Assembly (NCBI GenBank): GCA_050949175.1
Contig: JBMNFG010000010.1
Location: forward strand, 62,001 to 126,000
Direction of reading: 5' to 3'
DNA from: UBA4971 sp900019985
Lineage (GTDB): Bacteria; Bacillota; SHA-98; UBA4971
DNA length: 64,000 nt
Below, in pieces: positions 17,366 through 25,797 of this stretch. The notes beneath the pieces were generated by a model that saw nothing but the letters and a program-made list of their open reading frames with translations, made no database searches and was not told the DNA's origin. A program made the position numbers and the translations under genes. How positions within the stretch are numbered: position 1 is the stretch's first letter; each line of letters begins with the position of its first letter.

Positions 17366-17395
17366 ATTATATCACTTATGCGTCATGCCTCGCAA
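17366..17395 (-). promoter_or_regulatory. recA promoter
   Basis: TTGCGA (17395-17390) and TATAAT (17371-17366) are spaced by 18 bases on the minus strand. The predicted start near 17359 lies a few bases before the LexA box. The -35 region overlaps the last codons and stop of thpR. Confidence 0.7.
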
Positions 17396-17961
17396 GGGAG
17401 ATTTAGAGGAATGACGTCAATCGGAGTATATATAGCCCCTTTCGGTGTTAATTCGCTGGCAGTAAACTGAATTTCCCGAACTTCCATATTCCCTGACAGT
17501 TTAATACAGGAGTCTAACCTCTCATGAAGGGCCTTTAGGTTTCGAGAAGACCTGACTCTCCCTATGGTAAGGTGCGGAGAATAGCCTCTCTTGTCTCGCT
17601 TAAAACTCTGCATTTTCATGGCTTCTTCTATCGTTGACGAAAGAGATGTCAATTGTTCTTTGCCACTGCCTACGCCTACCCACAACACCCGTGGGTTATG
17701 TAGATTAGGAAACGCTCCGACACTGTCAAGTTGTAGTTTAAAGCTATGGAAATCAGCTACACATTTTCTCAAGGCATCAGAAACAGCGGGTATACGTGTT
17801 TCCTCAACGTCTCCCAGAAACTGCAAGGTAAAGTGCAGATTACAAGGTTCGACCCATTTGATATCCGCTCCACTGTGTGACAATCTCTTTTGAAGGGTTG
17901 TTATTTCTCTGTGAAGAGACTGATGGAGGAATACCGCGACAAAGCACCGAACAGTATCCAA
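17383..17961 (-). CDS. thpR: RNA 2',3'-cyclic phosphodiesterase (2'-5' RNA ligase family)
   Basis: Member of the 2H phosphoesterase superfamily, 192 residues. The two catalytic HxTx motifs are visible as LHFTLQFLG (residues about 42-50) and PHLTIGRVRSS (about 128-138), at the spacing expected for the bacterial LigT/ThpR type, which opens 2',3'-cyclic phosphates. The start is TTG at 17961 with GGAGG 7 bases upstream. It lies between cinA and recA, a position seen in several Clostridia. Confidence 0.93.
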   Translation of the reverse strand: MDTVRCFVAVFLHQSLHREITTLQKRLSHSGADIKWVEPCNLHFTLQFLGDVEETRIPAVSDALRKCVADFHSFKLQLDSVGAFPNLHNPRVLWVGVGSGKEQLTSLSSTIEEAMKMQSFKRDKRGYSPHLTIGRVRSSRNLKALHERLDSCIKLSGNMEVREIQFTASELTPKGAIYTPIDVIPLNLPCEA

Positions 17962-18078
17962 TCTTAAGCCTCCAGTTCAACCCGGGTTAAACAGGTAGAT
18001 GATAATCTTAAGTATATGATTCTACTAATGTCCGATATTGCCTTCTTGTACCATCCTTATATCATTACAAGTTCATAC

Positions 18079-19326
18079 TTAATAGTGACGTAACAGGTGT
18101 CTCCTGAGGATATCAAGGCTTCTTTTTGCGGTCCTCTCCTTGACCTCGCTGCGGGTTCCGTAGAATTGAAAACGTCCGGCGCTAATCCCGTGCTTCCACG
18201 CCAACCCTATGTAAACCAGCCCTACTTTGTCTGACTCGTGATCTGTTGCAGCGGGGCCTGCGAATCCTGTAGTTGAGATAGCGACGTCAGCACCGGAGAG
18301 AGAAAGGATCCCTCCGGCCATCTGAAGCGCAACTTCCCTGCTGACTGCAGAATACCGCTCTATGTAGGAACCGGAAACGCCTAGAACCTTTTCTTTCGCA
18401 GCGTTGCTGTAGCCGGTTATCGCAAGCTGCAGCACCTCGGAGCAGCCAGGCACTTCGGTGAGCTTATGAGAAATGAGCCCTCCTGTAACTGATTCCGCCA
18501 CCGCACATGTAAGGTTCCGTTCTTTCAAAAGCCTTACGACGCTGTGCTGGATTTCATCGTCTCCTGTTCCGTAGATGTCATTACCTAAGTGCTCCCTTAG
18601 ATCGGTTTCTACTTTATCAATCATCAAGTGGGCTTCTTTTTGTGAGTGGGCTTTTGCAGTTACTCTCAGCATGACTTCGCCTACGGATACTAAAGGAGCT
18701 ATTGTCGGGTTGGATTGACTGTGGATCAGATGGCTGATCTTCCTCTCGACTTCAGCCTCTCCCGGACCGAGGATTTTCAATGTCCTTGAGGTGATTACCT
18801 GGCTTCCGCTTTCAAGGCGTGCCAGGTAAGGAATGACTTCAAGATCCATCATCGTCTGCATTTCTCCGGGCACACCCGGAAGGCAGATTATGTGCTTGCC
18901 CATCTTCTCGATTATCAAACCACATGCTGTGCCGCGAGGGTTGGGTATTAGAATTGCGCCTTCAGGGACCAGTCCCAGGCGCCTTACGTTTTCCTGGCTT
19001 TGATGCCCGCTTCTTTTCAGTATGGACAAAGCATGGGTTATTGCTTCATCGCAGTAGGCTTGCTTTATGCCAAGGGTCTCTGAGACTACCTCGCGGGTAA
19101 TATCGTCTTCAGTCGGGCCAAGCCCGCCTGTTATAATCACAATGTCTGCCCGGGACAGGGCTTCACCAAGCGCTGCCTTAGCCCTTAGTTTGTTATCTCC
19201 TACCGCTGTTTTTCGGTAAAGATCAATCCCTATCTCTGCGAGCTTGCTACCGATATAAGCAGAGTTTGTATCCACAACGTGTCCAAGGAGCAATTCAGTA
19301 CCAACCATCAAGATCTCAGCATTCAA
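18079..19326 (-). CDS. cinA: CinA-like nicotinamide-nucleotide processing protein
   Basis: Two-domain protein of 415 residues. The N-terminal MoCF/COG1058 domain (ILMVGTELLLGHVVDTNSAY, IITGGLGPTEDDITRE, CLPGVPGEM) is linked to ADP-ribose pyrophosphatase activity in characterised homologues. The C-terminal CinA domain (AVAESVTGGLISHKLTEVPG, ITGYSNAAKEKVLGV, ISTTGFAGP) has the nicotinamide mononucleotide deamidase motifs. Together they recycle pyridine nucleotides; in Bacillus the gene is in the competence regulon and cotranscribed with recA. The start is TTG at 19326 with GGAGG 10 bases upstream. It follows the FtsH-like gene by 31 bases. Confidence 0.95.
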   Translation of the reverse strand: MNAEILMVGTELLLGHVVDTNSAYIGSKLAEIGIDLYRKTAVGDNKLRAKAALGEALSRADIVIITGGLGPTEDDITREVVSETLGIKQAYCDEAITHALSILKRSGHQSQENVRRLGLVPEGAILIPNPRGTACGLIIEKMGKHIICLPGVPGEMQTMMDLEVIPYLARLESGSQVITSRTLKILGPGEAEVERKISHLIHSQSNPTIAPLVSVGEVMLRVTAKAHSQKEAHLMIDKVETDLREHLGNDIYGTGDDEIQHSVVRLLKERNLTCAVAESVTGGLISHKLTEVPGCSEVLQLAITGYSNAAKEKVLGVSGSYIERYSAVSREVALQMAGGILSLSGADVAISTTGFAGPAATDHESDKVGLVYIGLAWKHGISAGRFQFYGTRSEVKERTAKRSLDILRRHLLRHY

Positions 19327-19357
19327 ATCCGTACGTCCTCCTTGCAGGCTGACTTTA

Positions 19358-20860
19358 TCAACTTGCTTTCATACCGGTGCCCTCTGTGCCCAGCATTTTG
19401 CGAAATTCTTCGCCTTCAATCTTCTCACTCTCAATTATTGAGGCACTGATCTCTCTAAGCGCATTTAATCTGGACTCCAGAATCGTCTTGGCCCTTTGTT
19501 CCTGAGTCGCAAGGATAGCGCTTACTGTCTCATAATACACCTGCTTCGGAAGTTCATCAACACTCGCGATTCCTGCATCGGACAACCCTGCGTTGATCAG
19601 TGTGCGTGAGATCTCCAGTGCTTGCTGAAAGTCGTTGGACGAACCCGTGGACTTCGATCCAAATGCAAGCTCTTCTGCAACTGAGCCTGCAAGAAGTATG
19701 GCTATGCGGTCTTCCAGGTAACCACGGGTGTACAGGTGACAATCTTCTTCCTGTGAATGCCTGGTGTAACCTAAGGCCTGGCCTCTTGGCATTACCGTAA
19801 TAGTGGACACGGAACCCGGCCTTAAGACTTCACCGACTATGCCATGGCCTACCTCATGATGTGCGATTCTCGCAATCTCTTCATCGATCGGACGACGGTC
19901 CAGCTTCTCCCCCATAATGACCTTGTCTATGGCTTCTCTCAGTTCATCCTGGCCTATGGTGGCCTTTCCCTTTCTCATTGACAATATGGCAGCTTCGTTC
20001 ATCAAGTTCTCCAGGTGCGCACCGGAGAAACCCAGAGTATCTCTGGCAATCTCGTCGAGATCCACATTCTCTTCCAGAGGTTTTTCCCCGGAGTGAATCT
20101 TGAGTATGTGAAGCCTTCCCTGTCTGTCAGGAAGGTCCACCCGCACTATACGATCAAACCTGCCGGGCCTGGTAAGAGCAGGATCAAGGAGATCTGCCCT
20201 GTTCGTGGCTGCTATTACCAGCACTCTGACATCATCGTACGGGTTTATGCCATCCATCTCCACAAGGAGTTGGTTAAGAGTTTGATCGTATTCAAGATGG
20301 CTGCTGTGCCTGCCCCGTTTTCCTCCGAGGACTTCTATCTCATCTATGAATATTACTGCTGAGTTTCGGCCTTCCTGTAATGCAGAAGATCTTGCAGTTG
20401 AAAACAGCTGACGTACCCTCTGCGCGCCTACGCCTGCATACATCTGGATAAACTCTGAACCTGAAGACGCCACGAAAACGCTGTTTGTATGGTTGGCAGC
20501 GGCTTTTGCAAGGAGGGTCTTTCCCGTACCCGGAGGGCCGGTCAACAAGATCCCTTTGATAGGCCTAATTCCCAGTTTCCGTGAACGTTCAGAATCAACG
20601 ATAAACTCCAAGGCTTCCAATAGTTCGCGCTTTGCTACTTCCTGTCCGCCTATTCCTTCGAAGGACACTTGGATGCTCCTGTGATCCTGTTTGTTTCCTC
20701 CTATTATTTGAAAACGCTTTCCCATGGGAGTAGTAGACCTGATCAGCCACATGGCTGCAGCGAATACTGCAACCAGGAGAAACAGGGTTATATCGTAACC
20801 TGAGGCAGCCAGGAATGTAATCCCTGCAAGGGCCGCCCCGATTCCAATCTCCTTTGCCAT
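19358..20860 (-). CDS. Short FtsH-like membrane AAA+ zinc protease
   Basis: 500 residues. Two closely spaced hydrophobic helices (about 5-20 and 24-40) are followed directly by the AAA+ domain: Walker A GPPGTGKT at 108-115, Walker B VIFIDE at 169-174, and the arginine fingers in ALTRPGRFDR near 228-237. The M41 protease domain has HEVGH at 335-339 and the third metal ligand in TGSSNDFQQA. Compared with canonical FtsH (600 or more residues) the extracytoplasmic domain between the helices is almost absent, and the pore loop reads MYAGVG where FtsH usually has FVGVG. It is therefore probably a paralogue with a restricted substrate range rather than the housekeeping FtsH. It lies 20 bases after a small membrane protein gene and 31 before cinA. 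Confidence 0.9.
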   Translation of the reverse strand: MAKEIGIGAALAGITFLAASGYDITLFLLVAVFAAAMWLIRSTTPMGKRFQIIGGNKQDHRSIQVSFEGIGGQEVAKRELLEALEFIVDSERSRKLGIRPIKGILLTGPPGTGKTLLAKAAANHTNSVFVASSGSEFIQMYAGVGAQRVRQLFSTARSSALQEGRNSAVIFIDEIEVLGGKRGRHSSHLEYDQTLNQLLVEMDGINPYDDVRVLVIAATNRADLLDPALTRPGRFDRIVRVDLPDRQGRLHILKIHSGEKPLEENVDLDEIARDTLGFSGAHLENLMNEAAILSMRKGKATIGQDELREAIDKVIMGEKLDRRPIDEEIARIAHHEVGHGIVGEVLRPGSVSTITVMPRGQALGYTRHSQEEDCHLYTRGYLEDRIAILLAGSVAEELAFGSKSTGSSNDFQQALEISRTLINAGLSDAGIASVDELPKQVYYETVSAILATQEQRAKTILESRLNALREISASIIESEKIEGEEFRKMLGTEGTGMKAS

Positions 20861-20880
20861 GGAAGTTGCTTCATCCTCTC

Positions 20881-21405
20881 TTAAGTCTCGGTTTTGGACC
20901 TGGGAATGATTTCATACAGGTAGTGCTCTCCCAGGTGCAACTGTACATACACGTAGTTTGAATCCACTCCTACAGTCCATCTATCCAGTACAGCTTCTTT
21001 CGCTGTCTCATCAATGGCTTGGACCATAGCATGAAATCCTCCTGTTACAAGCGCTTCCTCGATATAAATGCGCATTGTACGGAAGGTGTCTTCCAGCTCG
21101 TCATTGCGATTATCAATAACATCGAGAACCGCAACATGTCTGCCTGTGGCTTCAGTAATACCTGCCGAAAGATGGGCGTACAAAGACTGGATGTCTTCCG
21201 TATTGTCAAGCTCCACCTGTACGTAAAGACCTCCTCCGGTCTTCCCAACGGAGTAATCAATGACACCGGCTTGGCCTGTAAAGAATTCATGGAGAGGTCT
21301 CTTTACTTGCAGACTGTAGCTTGCGGCACTTCCTCCGTAGAGCAGAAGGAGGGCGATGACGAATACAACTATGATCCTTTTGATGTCAAGCCCGAAAAGT
21401 TGCAA
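20881..21405 (-). CDS. Small membrane-anchored protein of unknown function upstream of the FtsH-like protease
   Basis: About 174 residues if read from the TTG at 21405, which follows GAGGGAAGGGA; an upstream in-frame start near 21480 would give 199. One membrane helix (IIVVFVIALLLLYGGSAA) sits at the N-terminus and the rest would face outward. That part has an alternating strand and helix pattern (KTGGGLYVQVELDNTEDIQ, then a helical DELEDTFRTMRIYIEEAL) and ends with WTVGVDSNYVYVQLHLGEHY. I do not recognise the family. The 20-base gap to the protease gene suggests one operon, so it may be a substrate, adaptor or regulator; this is inference. Confidence 0.7.
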   Translation of the reverse strand: MQLFGLDIKRIIVVFVIALLLLYGGSAASYSLQVKRPLHEFFTGQAGVIDYSVGKTGGGLYVQVELDNTEDIQSLYAHLSAGITEATGRHVAVLDVIDNRNDELEDTFRTMRIYIEEALVTGGFHAMVQAIDETAKEAVLDRWTVGVDSNYVYVQLHLGEHYLYEIIPRSKTET

Positions 21406-21523
21406 TCCCTTCCCTCTCCCTTTTATCCAATGACTGTCTGGATTATAACATAAAGCCCTCGGTTCATCGAGGGAAAACACCAGGTAAACATAGGGAATTG
21501 ATGCAACCGGCTACCTTTTCGGA

Positions 21524-22177
21524 CTAGACCCGACGGGCGGCGCGAAGGCGTTGGAGACGTTCAGCGGGGTCAGGGCTCTCAAATATATAGCTCCCTGCAA
21601 CTAACACGTTGGCTCCGGCTTGTACCGCGATAGGGGCAGTGACATCGTTAATTCCACCGTCAACTTGAAGGTCAATCTCGCGGCCTGTTCTATCAATCAT
21701 CTCCCGTACTTGCCTGATTTTCGTCACCATTTCAGGTATGAAATCTTGTCCCCCGAATCCCGGGTTTACAGTCATGACAAGTACAAGGTCTACCATGTGG
21801 ATAATATGCTCAATCATAACAGCCGGGGTTGCAGGACAGAGTGCAACTCCGGGCGAGCAGCCGGCATCTCTTATAGAATTGAGGAGCCTATGCAGATGAC
21901 AGGATACTTCTGCATGGACTGTAATAATGGAGCTGCCTGCTTCGGCAAAGTCTTCAATGTAGAGGCTTGGATTATCTATCATGAGATGGACGTCAAGGGG
22001 GAGATGTGTCGCTTTCCTTAGGCTTCTTACAACAGGCTGGCCGATTGTTATATTGGGAACAAAGTGGCCGTCCATTACATCCACATGGAGCAGATCAGCG
22101 GTTTCCACAGTTCTGATGGATTCAGTGAGATTTGCGAAATCCGCTGATAGTATTGATGGAGCGACTCTTACCGTCAT
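21524..22177 (-). CDS. rpe: Ribulose-phosphate 3-epimerase
   Basis: TIM-barrel enzyme of the pentose phosphate pathway, interconverting ribulose-5-phosphate and xylulose-5-phosphate. 217 residues, with APSILSADFANL, the metal-binding HVDVMDGHFVPN and DVHLMI, the MTVNPGFGGQ loop, and the phosphate-binding QVDGGIND and GANVLVAGSYIF. The ATG overlaps the rsgA stop as ATGA, indicating coupled translation. Last gene of the rlmN-stp-prkC-rsgA-rpe cluster. Confidence 0.98.
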   Translation of the reverse strand: MTVRVAPSILSADFANLTESIRTVETADLLHVDVMDGHFVPNITIGQPVVRSLRKATHLPLDVHLMIDNPSLYIEDFAEAGSSIITVHAEVSCHLHRLLNSIRDAGCSPGVALCPATPAVMIEHIIHMVDLVLVMTVNPGFGGQDFIPEMVTKIRQVREMIDRTGREIDLQVDGGINDVTAPIAVQAGANVLVAGSYIFESPDPAERLQRLRAARRV

Positions 22178-23061
22178 TTCCCTCTTCTCCTTTCCCTTTC
22201 CGTTATCTCAAGTAAAAGCTTAAGGTAGTTGTCGTGCCGATGTTTGGCGATTTCCCCTGCTGACACAGCCTCTTTAACACCGCATTCAGGCTCCTTATGA
22301 TGGAGGCATGTGGAAAACCTGCAGTTTTGCGTGGGTACTCCGAACTCGGGAAACAGGTACCCCAGGGATGTGGTGTCTATCCCGTCAAGCTCCAGCTTGG
22401 AAAAGCCGGGTGTGTCCACTACATATCCTCCGGGCTGGATTTTGAGGAGCTCCGCATGGCGGGTAGTATGGCGGCCTCTGCCGGTTTTTGCGCTTACCTC
22501 GCCTGTTTGAAGCCGGAGCCCCGGCTCCAAAGCGTTAAGCAGCGCTGACTTCCCTACACCTGACGGCCCTGCGAACACAGATATCTTTTCTGAAAGCTCT
22601 CTCCGCAGTCTCTTTATTCCCCAACCTGCTCTGGCACTGGTCTTTATGACTTTGTATCCTGCCAGCCTATACGGTTTAGCTAATTTGTCAGCAGCATACC
22701 TACTTACAAGATCGATTTTGTTTAGGCATATCAAAACCTCCAAGGAGCTCGCCTCGACTTGAACAAGGATTTTGTCAAGCAGCTCCAGGTCAGGTTCGGG
22801 TTCGCTGCATGCTATAATAACGACAGCCTGATCTATGTTTGCCACAAGCGGCCTCAAAAGGCGTGTTTTTCGTGGAAGAACATCTTCAATGACTCCGTAC
22901 ATGCACCCGGGGTCAGTGCATGTAAATGACACCATGTCTCCTACAAGGACATCTTTGTCCTCTTTACGGAACCTTCCCCGTAACTTGCAGTCAACAACCG
23001 TATCGCCGTAACTTACGTAATAGTGGCCTGAATAAGCCTTGATAACACGTCCTTCAGGCAT
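22174..23061 (-). CDS. rsgA: Ribosome small-subunit-dependent GTPase RsgA
   Basis: Circularly permuted GTPase that assists late 30S subunit maturation. After an N-terminal OB-fold (YVSYGDTVVDCKLRGRF) the GTPase motifs come in permuted order: G4 LNKIDLV, G1 GPSGVGKSALLNAL, G3 DTPGFSKLE. The C-terminal zinc finger is seen in CRFSTCLHHKEPECGVK. 295 residues. Start at 23061, 14 bases after prkC. The gene order with prkC and rpe is conserved in Firmicutes. Confidence 0.97.
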   Translation of the reverse strand: MPEGRVIKAYSGHYYVSYGDTVVDCKLRGRFRKEDKDVLVGDMVSFTCTDPGCMYGVIEDVLPRKTRLLRPLVANIDQAVVIIACSEPEPDLELLDKILVQVEASSLEVLICLNKIDLVSRYAADKLAKPYRLAGYKVIKTSARAGWGIKRLRRELSEKISVFAGPSGVGKSALLNALEPGLRLQTGEVSAKTGRGRHTTRHAELLKIQPGGYVVDTPGFSKLELDGIDTTSLGYLFPEFGVPTQNCRFSTCLHHKEPECGVKEAVSAGEIAKHRHDNYLKLLLEITERERRRGK

Positions 23062-23075
23062 CCACCGCCCTCCTG

Positions 23076-25007
23076 TTATCCTTTGGGAACAGTTTCATCG
23101 CGATAGAGCACTCCCCCGATATAGACCCTAATCCTCATCTGTCTGCCCCACGCGTTAATCTGTTTTTCAATGCGCTCGCCGGGACTGTGCATGCCGACGT
23201 AGTAGTCTCTTTCACCATAGTAGTCGTTGATACGGATTTTGACCTCTTGTGAGTCTGCACCCGGAGGAACCACGATAGTGACGAGACTTGAGATAGGTGT
23301 AATCGCGTCAAGGAGAGACGACGTATCTTGACCCTTTGCTACAACGAAGTCCACGCCTGAGCCCAGTCTGACGAATTCTCCAGGCTCCGGCATCTGACTG
23401 ATGATCGTTCCGGGTTCTGCGCCTTCCCTGGCTTCTTCCGTTACTCTCCCCTTAACCAAACCCGAGATCCCCAGGAGAGATTCGGCTTCAGCGATGTTCA
23501 TACCTCGGAAATCCTGAACTGTTATTATTAGCGGCTCAGGGCCGTCACTGAGTACGATCTCCACTAAAGTGCCTTTTTCCACCTGGACTCCTGCCTCCGG
23601 CGATTGCGACGCCACCTTGTCGATTTCCACCTCATCACTGTGCATTCTCGTTTGAGGCCCTAGCTCGAGTTCTAGCCTTTCCAGTTCTAGAAGGGCTTCA
23701 CGGAGATCCATTCCTACAAGATCAGGCATTTCCACAGTCTCTTTTCCAAGGCTCACTATCAATGTGACCTTGCTGTTCATTTTTACTTTTTCATAGGCGG
23801 CCGGTCGCTGGGATATTACGCGATTTGCCGGAATCGTGTCATCATGGCGAAAGTCAGGAGCATCAAGCCGCACATGCGCCTTTGCTGCCAGGCTCTCTGC
23901 TTCTTCAAGGGTTTTCCCTGCGAAATCCGGAACTCTCACTTCTTCTACGTAAAGCAATTGAGGCAACATAAACATGATACCGGCTGCAACGGCAAGCAGA
24001 GCAAGAAGAATGTACAAGGTCACGAAAACAGTACGCCGTGCATTACTGTTCTTGGGTTTACGTCTCACCTGAGTCTCCTCCACGAAGTCTAGGGAGTCTG
24101 ACTGAGATGACAAGTCATCTCTGGCCAGATCCGTGATAGTAGTCTCATTTGCCAAATGGACATCGTTATTGACAGTGTCGTACTCGTTCCCGGGGAAAGC
24201 ATATGGTTCCAAGGCTCGCATCATTTGCCTTGCATCCTGATAGCGGCGGGAAGGATTTTTCTCCATTGCCTTGAGGACTACCCGTTCAAGGTTTTTCGGT
24301 ATCTCAGGATTCAGTTCTGTAGGAGGAGTCACAGAAGTGTTCAGATGCTGCAAGGCTATGGAAATGGAGCTTTCGCCCTTAAAAGGCACTGTGCCTGTGA
24401 GCATTTCATACAGAACAACGCCTGTTGAATAGATATCAGATTGTGCTTCTACTGCCTCGCCCCGGACTTGTTCGGGTGAAAAGTAGTTTACCGTTCCGAT
24501 TATAGTCCCTGTGTCAGTTAGATTCGACCCATGAAGCGCCCTTGCGATACCGAAATCTGTGACCTTCACTCTTTCGTCTGTTGTCACCATGACATTATGG
24601 GGTTTGATATCTCTGTGTATGATCCCGTTTTCGTGAGCATGCTGCAGCGCAGCCAGGATCTGCCAGGCTATCCTTGCAGCCCTCTGCGGCGGCAGATAGC
24701 CGGATTTCTTAATAGCCTCTTTGAGGCTTGTACCCCGTACATACTCCATTACAATGTAGTAATGTTCTTCATCCTTGCCTACGTCGTATATGCTGACAAT
24801 ATTGGGGTGTGAGAGTCGTGCGGCTGCTTGAGCTTCCCTGCGAAAACGCTCAACAAATTCTTCATTTGATGCAAACTGGGGCATGAGGACTTTTATTGCA
24901 ACTATCCGATGAAGGGTCTGGCAGTAGGCTTTATATACTTCCGCCATCCCGCCTGAACCTATCTTCGAGAGTATTTTATATCTCTTGCCGAGAACCTCCC
25001 CGACCAT
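23076..25007 (-). CDS. prkC: PASTA-domain serine/threonine protein kinase PrkC
   Basis: Membrane kinase that senses peptidoglycan fragments or lipid II and phosphorylates cell-wall and germination targets. The kinase domain (about 10-270) has GSGGMAEVYKA, the catalytic HRDIKPHNVM and DFGIARAL. A juxtamembrane linker and one helix (about 326-346) lead to three PASTA domains (about 356-557), beginning VRVPDFAGKT, VEMPDLVGMD and ITVQDFRGMN. A further extracellular domain of about 85 residues follows, with a predicted beta pattern (VTIVVPPGADSQEVKIRI). ATG at 25007 follows GAGGT. It pairs with the Stp phosphatase gene 26 bases upstream. Confidence 0.97.
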   Translation of the reverse strand: MVGEVLGKRYKILSKIGSGGMAEVYKAYCQTLHRIVAIKVLMPQFASNEEFVERFRREAQAAARLSHPNIVSIYDVGKDEEHYYIVMEYVRGTSLKEAIKKSGYLPPQRAARIAWQILAALQHAHENGIIHRDIKPHNVMVTTDERVKVTDFGIARALHGSNLTDTGTIIGTVNYFSPEQVRGEAVEAQSDIYSTGVVLYEMLTGTVPFKGESSISIALQHLNTSVTPPTELNPEIPKNLERVVLKAMEKNPSRRYQDARQMMRALEPYAFPGNEYDTVNNDVHLANETTITDLARDDLSSQSDSLDFVEETQVRRKPKNSNARRTVFVTLYILLALLAVAAGIMFMLPQLLYVEEVRVPDFAGKTLEEAESLAAKAHVRLDAPDFRHDDTIPANRVISQRPAAYEKVKMNSKVTLIVSLGKETVEMPDLVGMDLREALLELERLELELGPQTRMHSDEVEIDKVASQSPEAGVQVEKGTLVEIVLSDGPEPLIITVQDFRGMNIAEAESLLGISGLVKGRVTEEAREGAEPGTIISQMPEPGEFVRLGSGVDFVVAKGQDTSSLLDAITPISSLVTIVVPPGADSQEVKIRINDYYGERDYYVGMHSPGERIEKQINAWGRQMRIRVYIGGVLYRDETVPKG

Positions 25008-25033
25008 GTTTAATACCTCACCTGCTTCGTATT

Positions 25034-25744
25034 TCAGGTTTCTGCGCCGACAAATACAGCAATAACCGTGACATTGTCATGTCCCCCGTTTCGGTTTGCA
25101 AGGTTAATAAGTTCATCTACAACTTGCGGCGGGGTTTGATTGGACGTAACTACATCCAGAATTCCTGAGTCCTCTATTGCTTCTGATAACCCGTCAGTAC
25201 ACAGGATGAAACGGTCTCCCGGTTCGATCTTGGAATTGACAATCTCTATATCTACTTCGGGCAATGTGCCGATAGCACGGGTCAAAAGGTGCCTTTGCGG
25301 ATGGGTTTTTGCTTCGCCCTTAGTCAAAAGCCCCAGCCTGACAAGTTCGCCTACTACTGAGTGATCTTCGGTCAGCTGATATATGACGTTGTCTCTTACG
25401 AGATACGCTCTGCTGTCTCCTACATGTCCGATATATGCTGTACCGTCTTGGATAAGCAGAGCAGTCAGTGTAGTACCCATGCCTTTGCAATTCTCATCGC
25501 TCATGGAACGTTGATGAATGGCAGTATTAATCCGTGTGAATGTCTCTCTCAGTTTGTCCGCCGGATTGCTTCGAAAATACGGCAAGTGTTCTTCAAGTAG
25601 ATCTATAGCCATCCTACTTGCGACTTCTCCTGCCTCGTGCCCACCCAGACCGTCAGCGACAGCAAACAGTACATCTGTTACCAGGAAAGAATCTTCGTTT
25701 ACAGCCCTGACAAGTCCAATGTCACTACGGGCGGAGGCCTCCAT
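25034..25744 (-). CDS. stp: PP2C-type serine/threonine phosphatase Stp/PrpC
   Basis: Soluble metal-dependent phosphatase that reverses PrkC phosphorylation. 236 residues with VRAVNEDSF, ADGLGGHEAGEVAS (metal-binding D and G), GTTLTALLI, GHVGDSRAYL, CTDGLSE and GGHDNVTVIAV, the PP2C motifs in the expected order. ATG at 25744 is preferred over GTG at 25753 because GGGGG lies 8 bases before it. Confidence 0.96.
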   Translation of the reverse strand: MEASARSDIGLVRAVNEDSFLVTDVLFAVADGLGGHEAGEVASRMAIDLLEEHLPYFRSNPADKLRETFTRINTAIHQRSMSDENCKGMGTTLTALLIQDGTAYIGHVGDSRAYLVRDNVIYQLTEDHSVVGELVRLGLLTKGEAKTHPQRHLLTRAIGTLPEVDIEIVNSKIEPGDRFILCTDGLSEAIEDSGILDVVTSNQTPPQVVDELINLANRNGGHDNVTVIAVFVGAET

Positions 25745-25797
25745 ATAATCCACCCCCGTTCAAGAGCGTCTAAAAGGAAGTATAACCTTGAATCACC

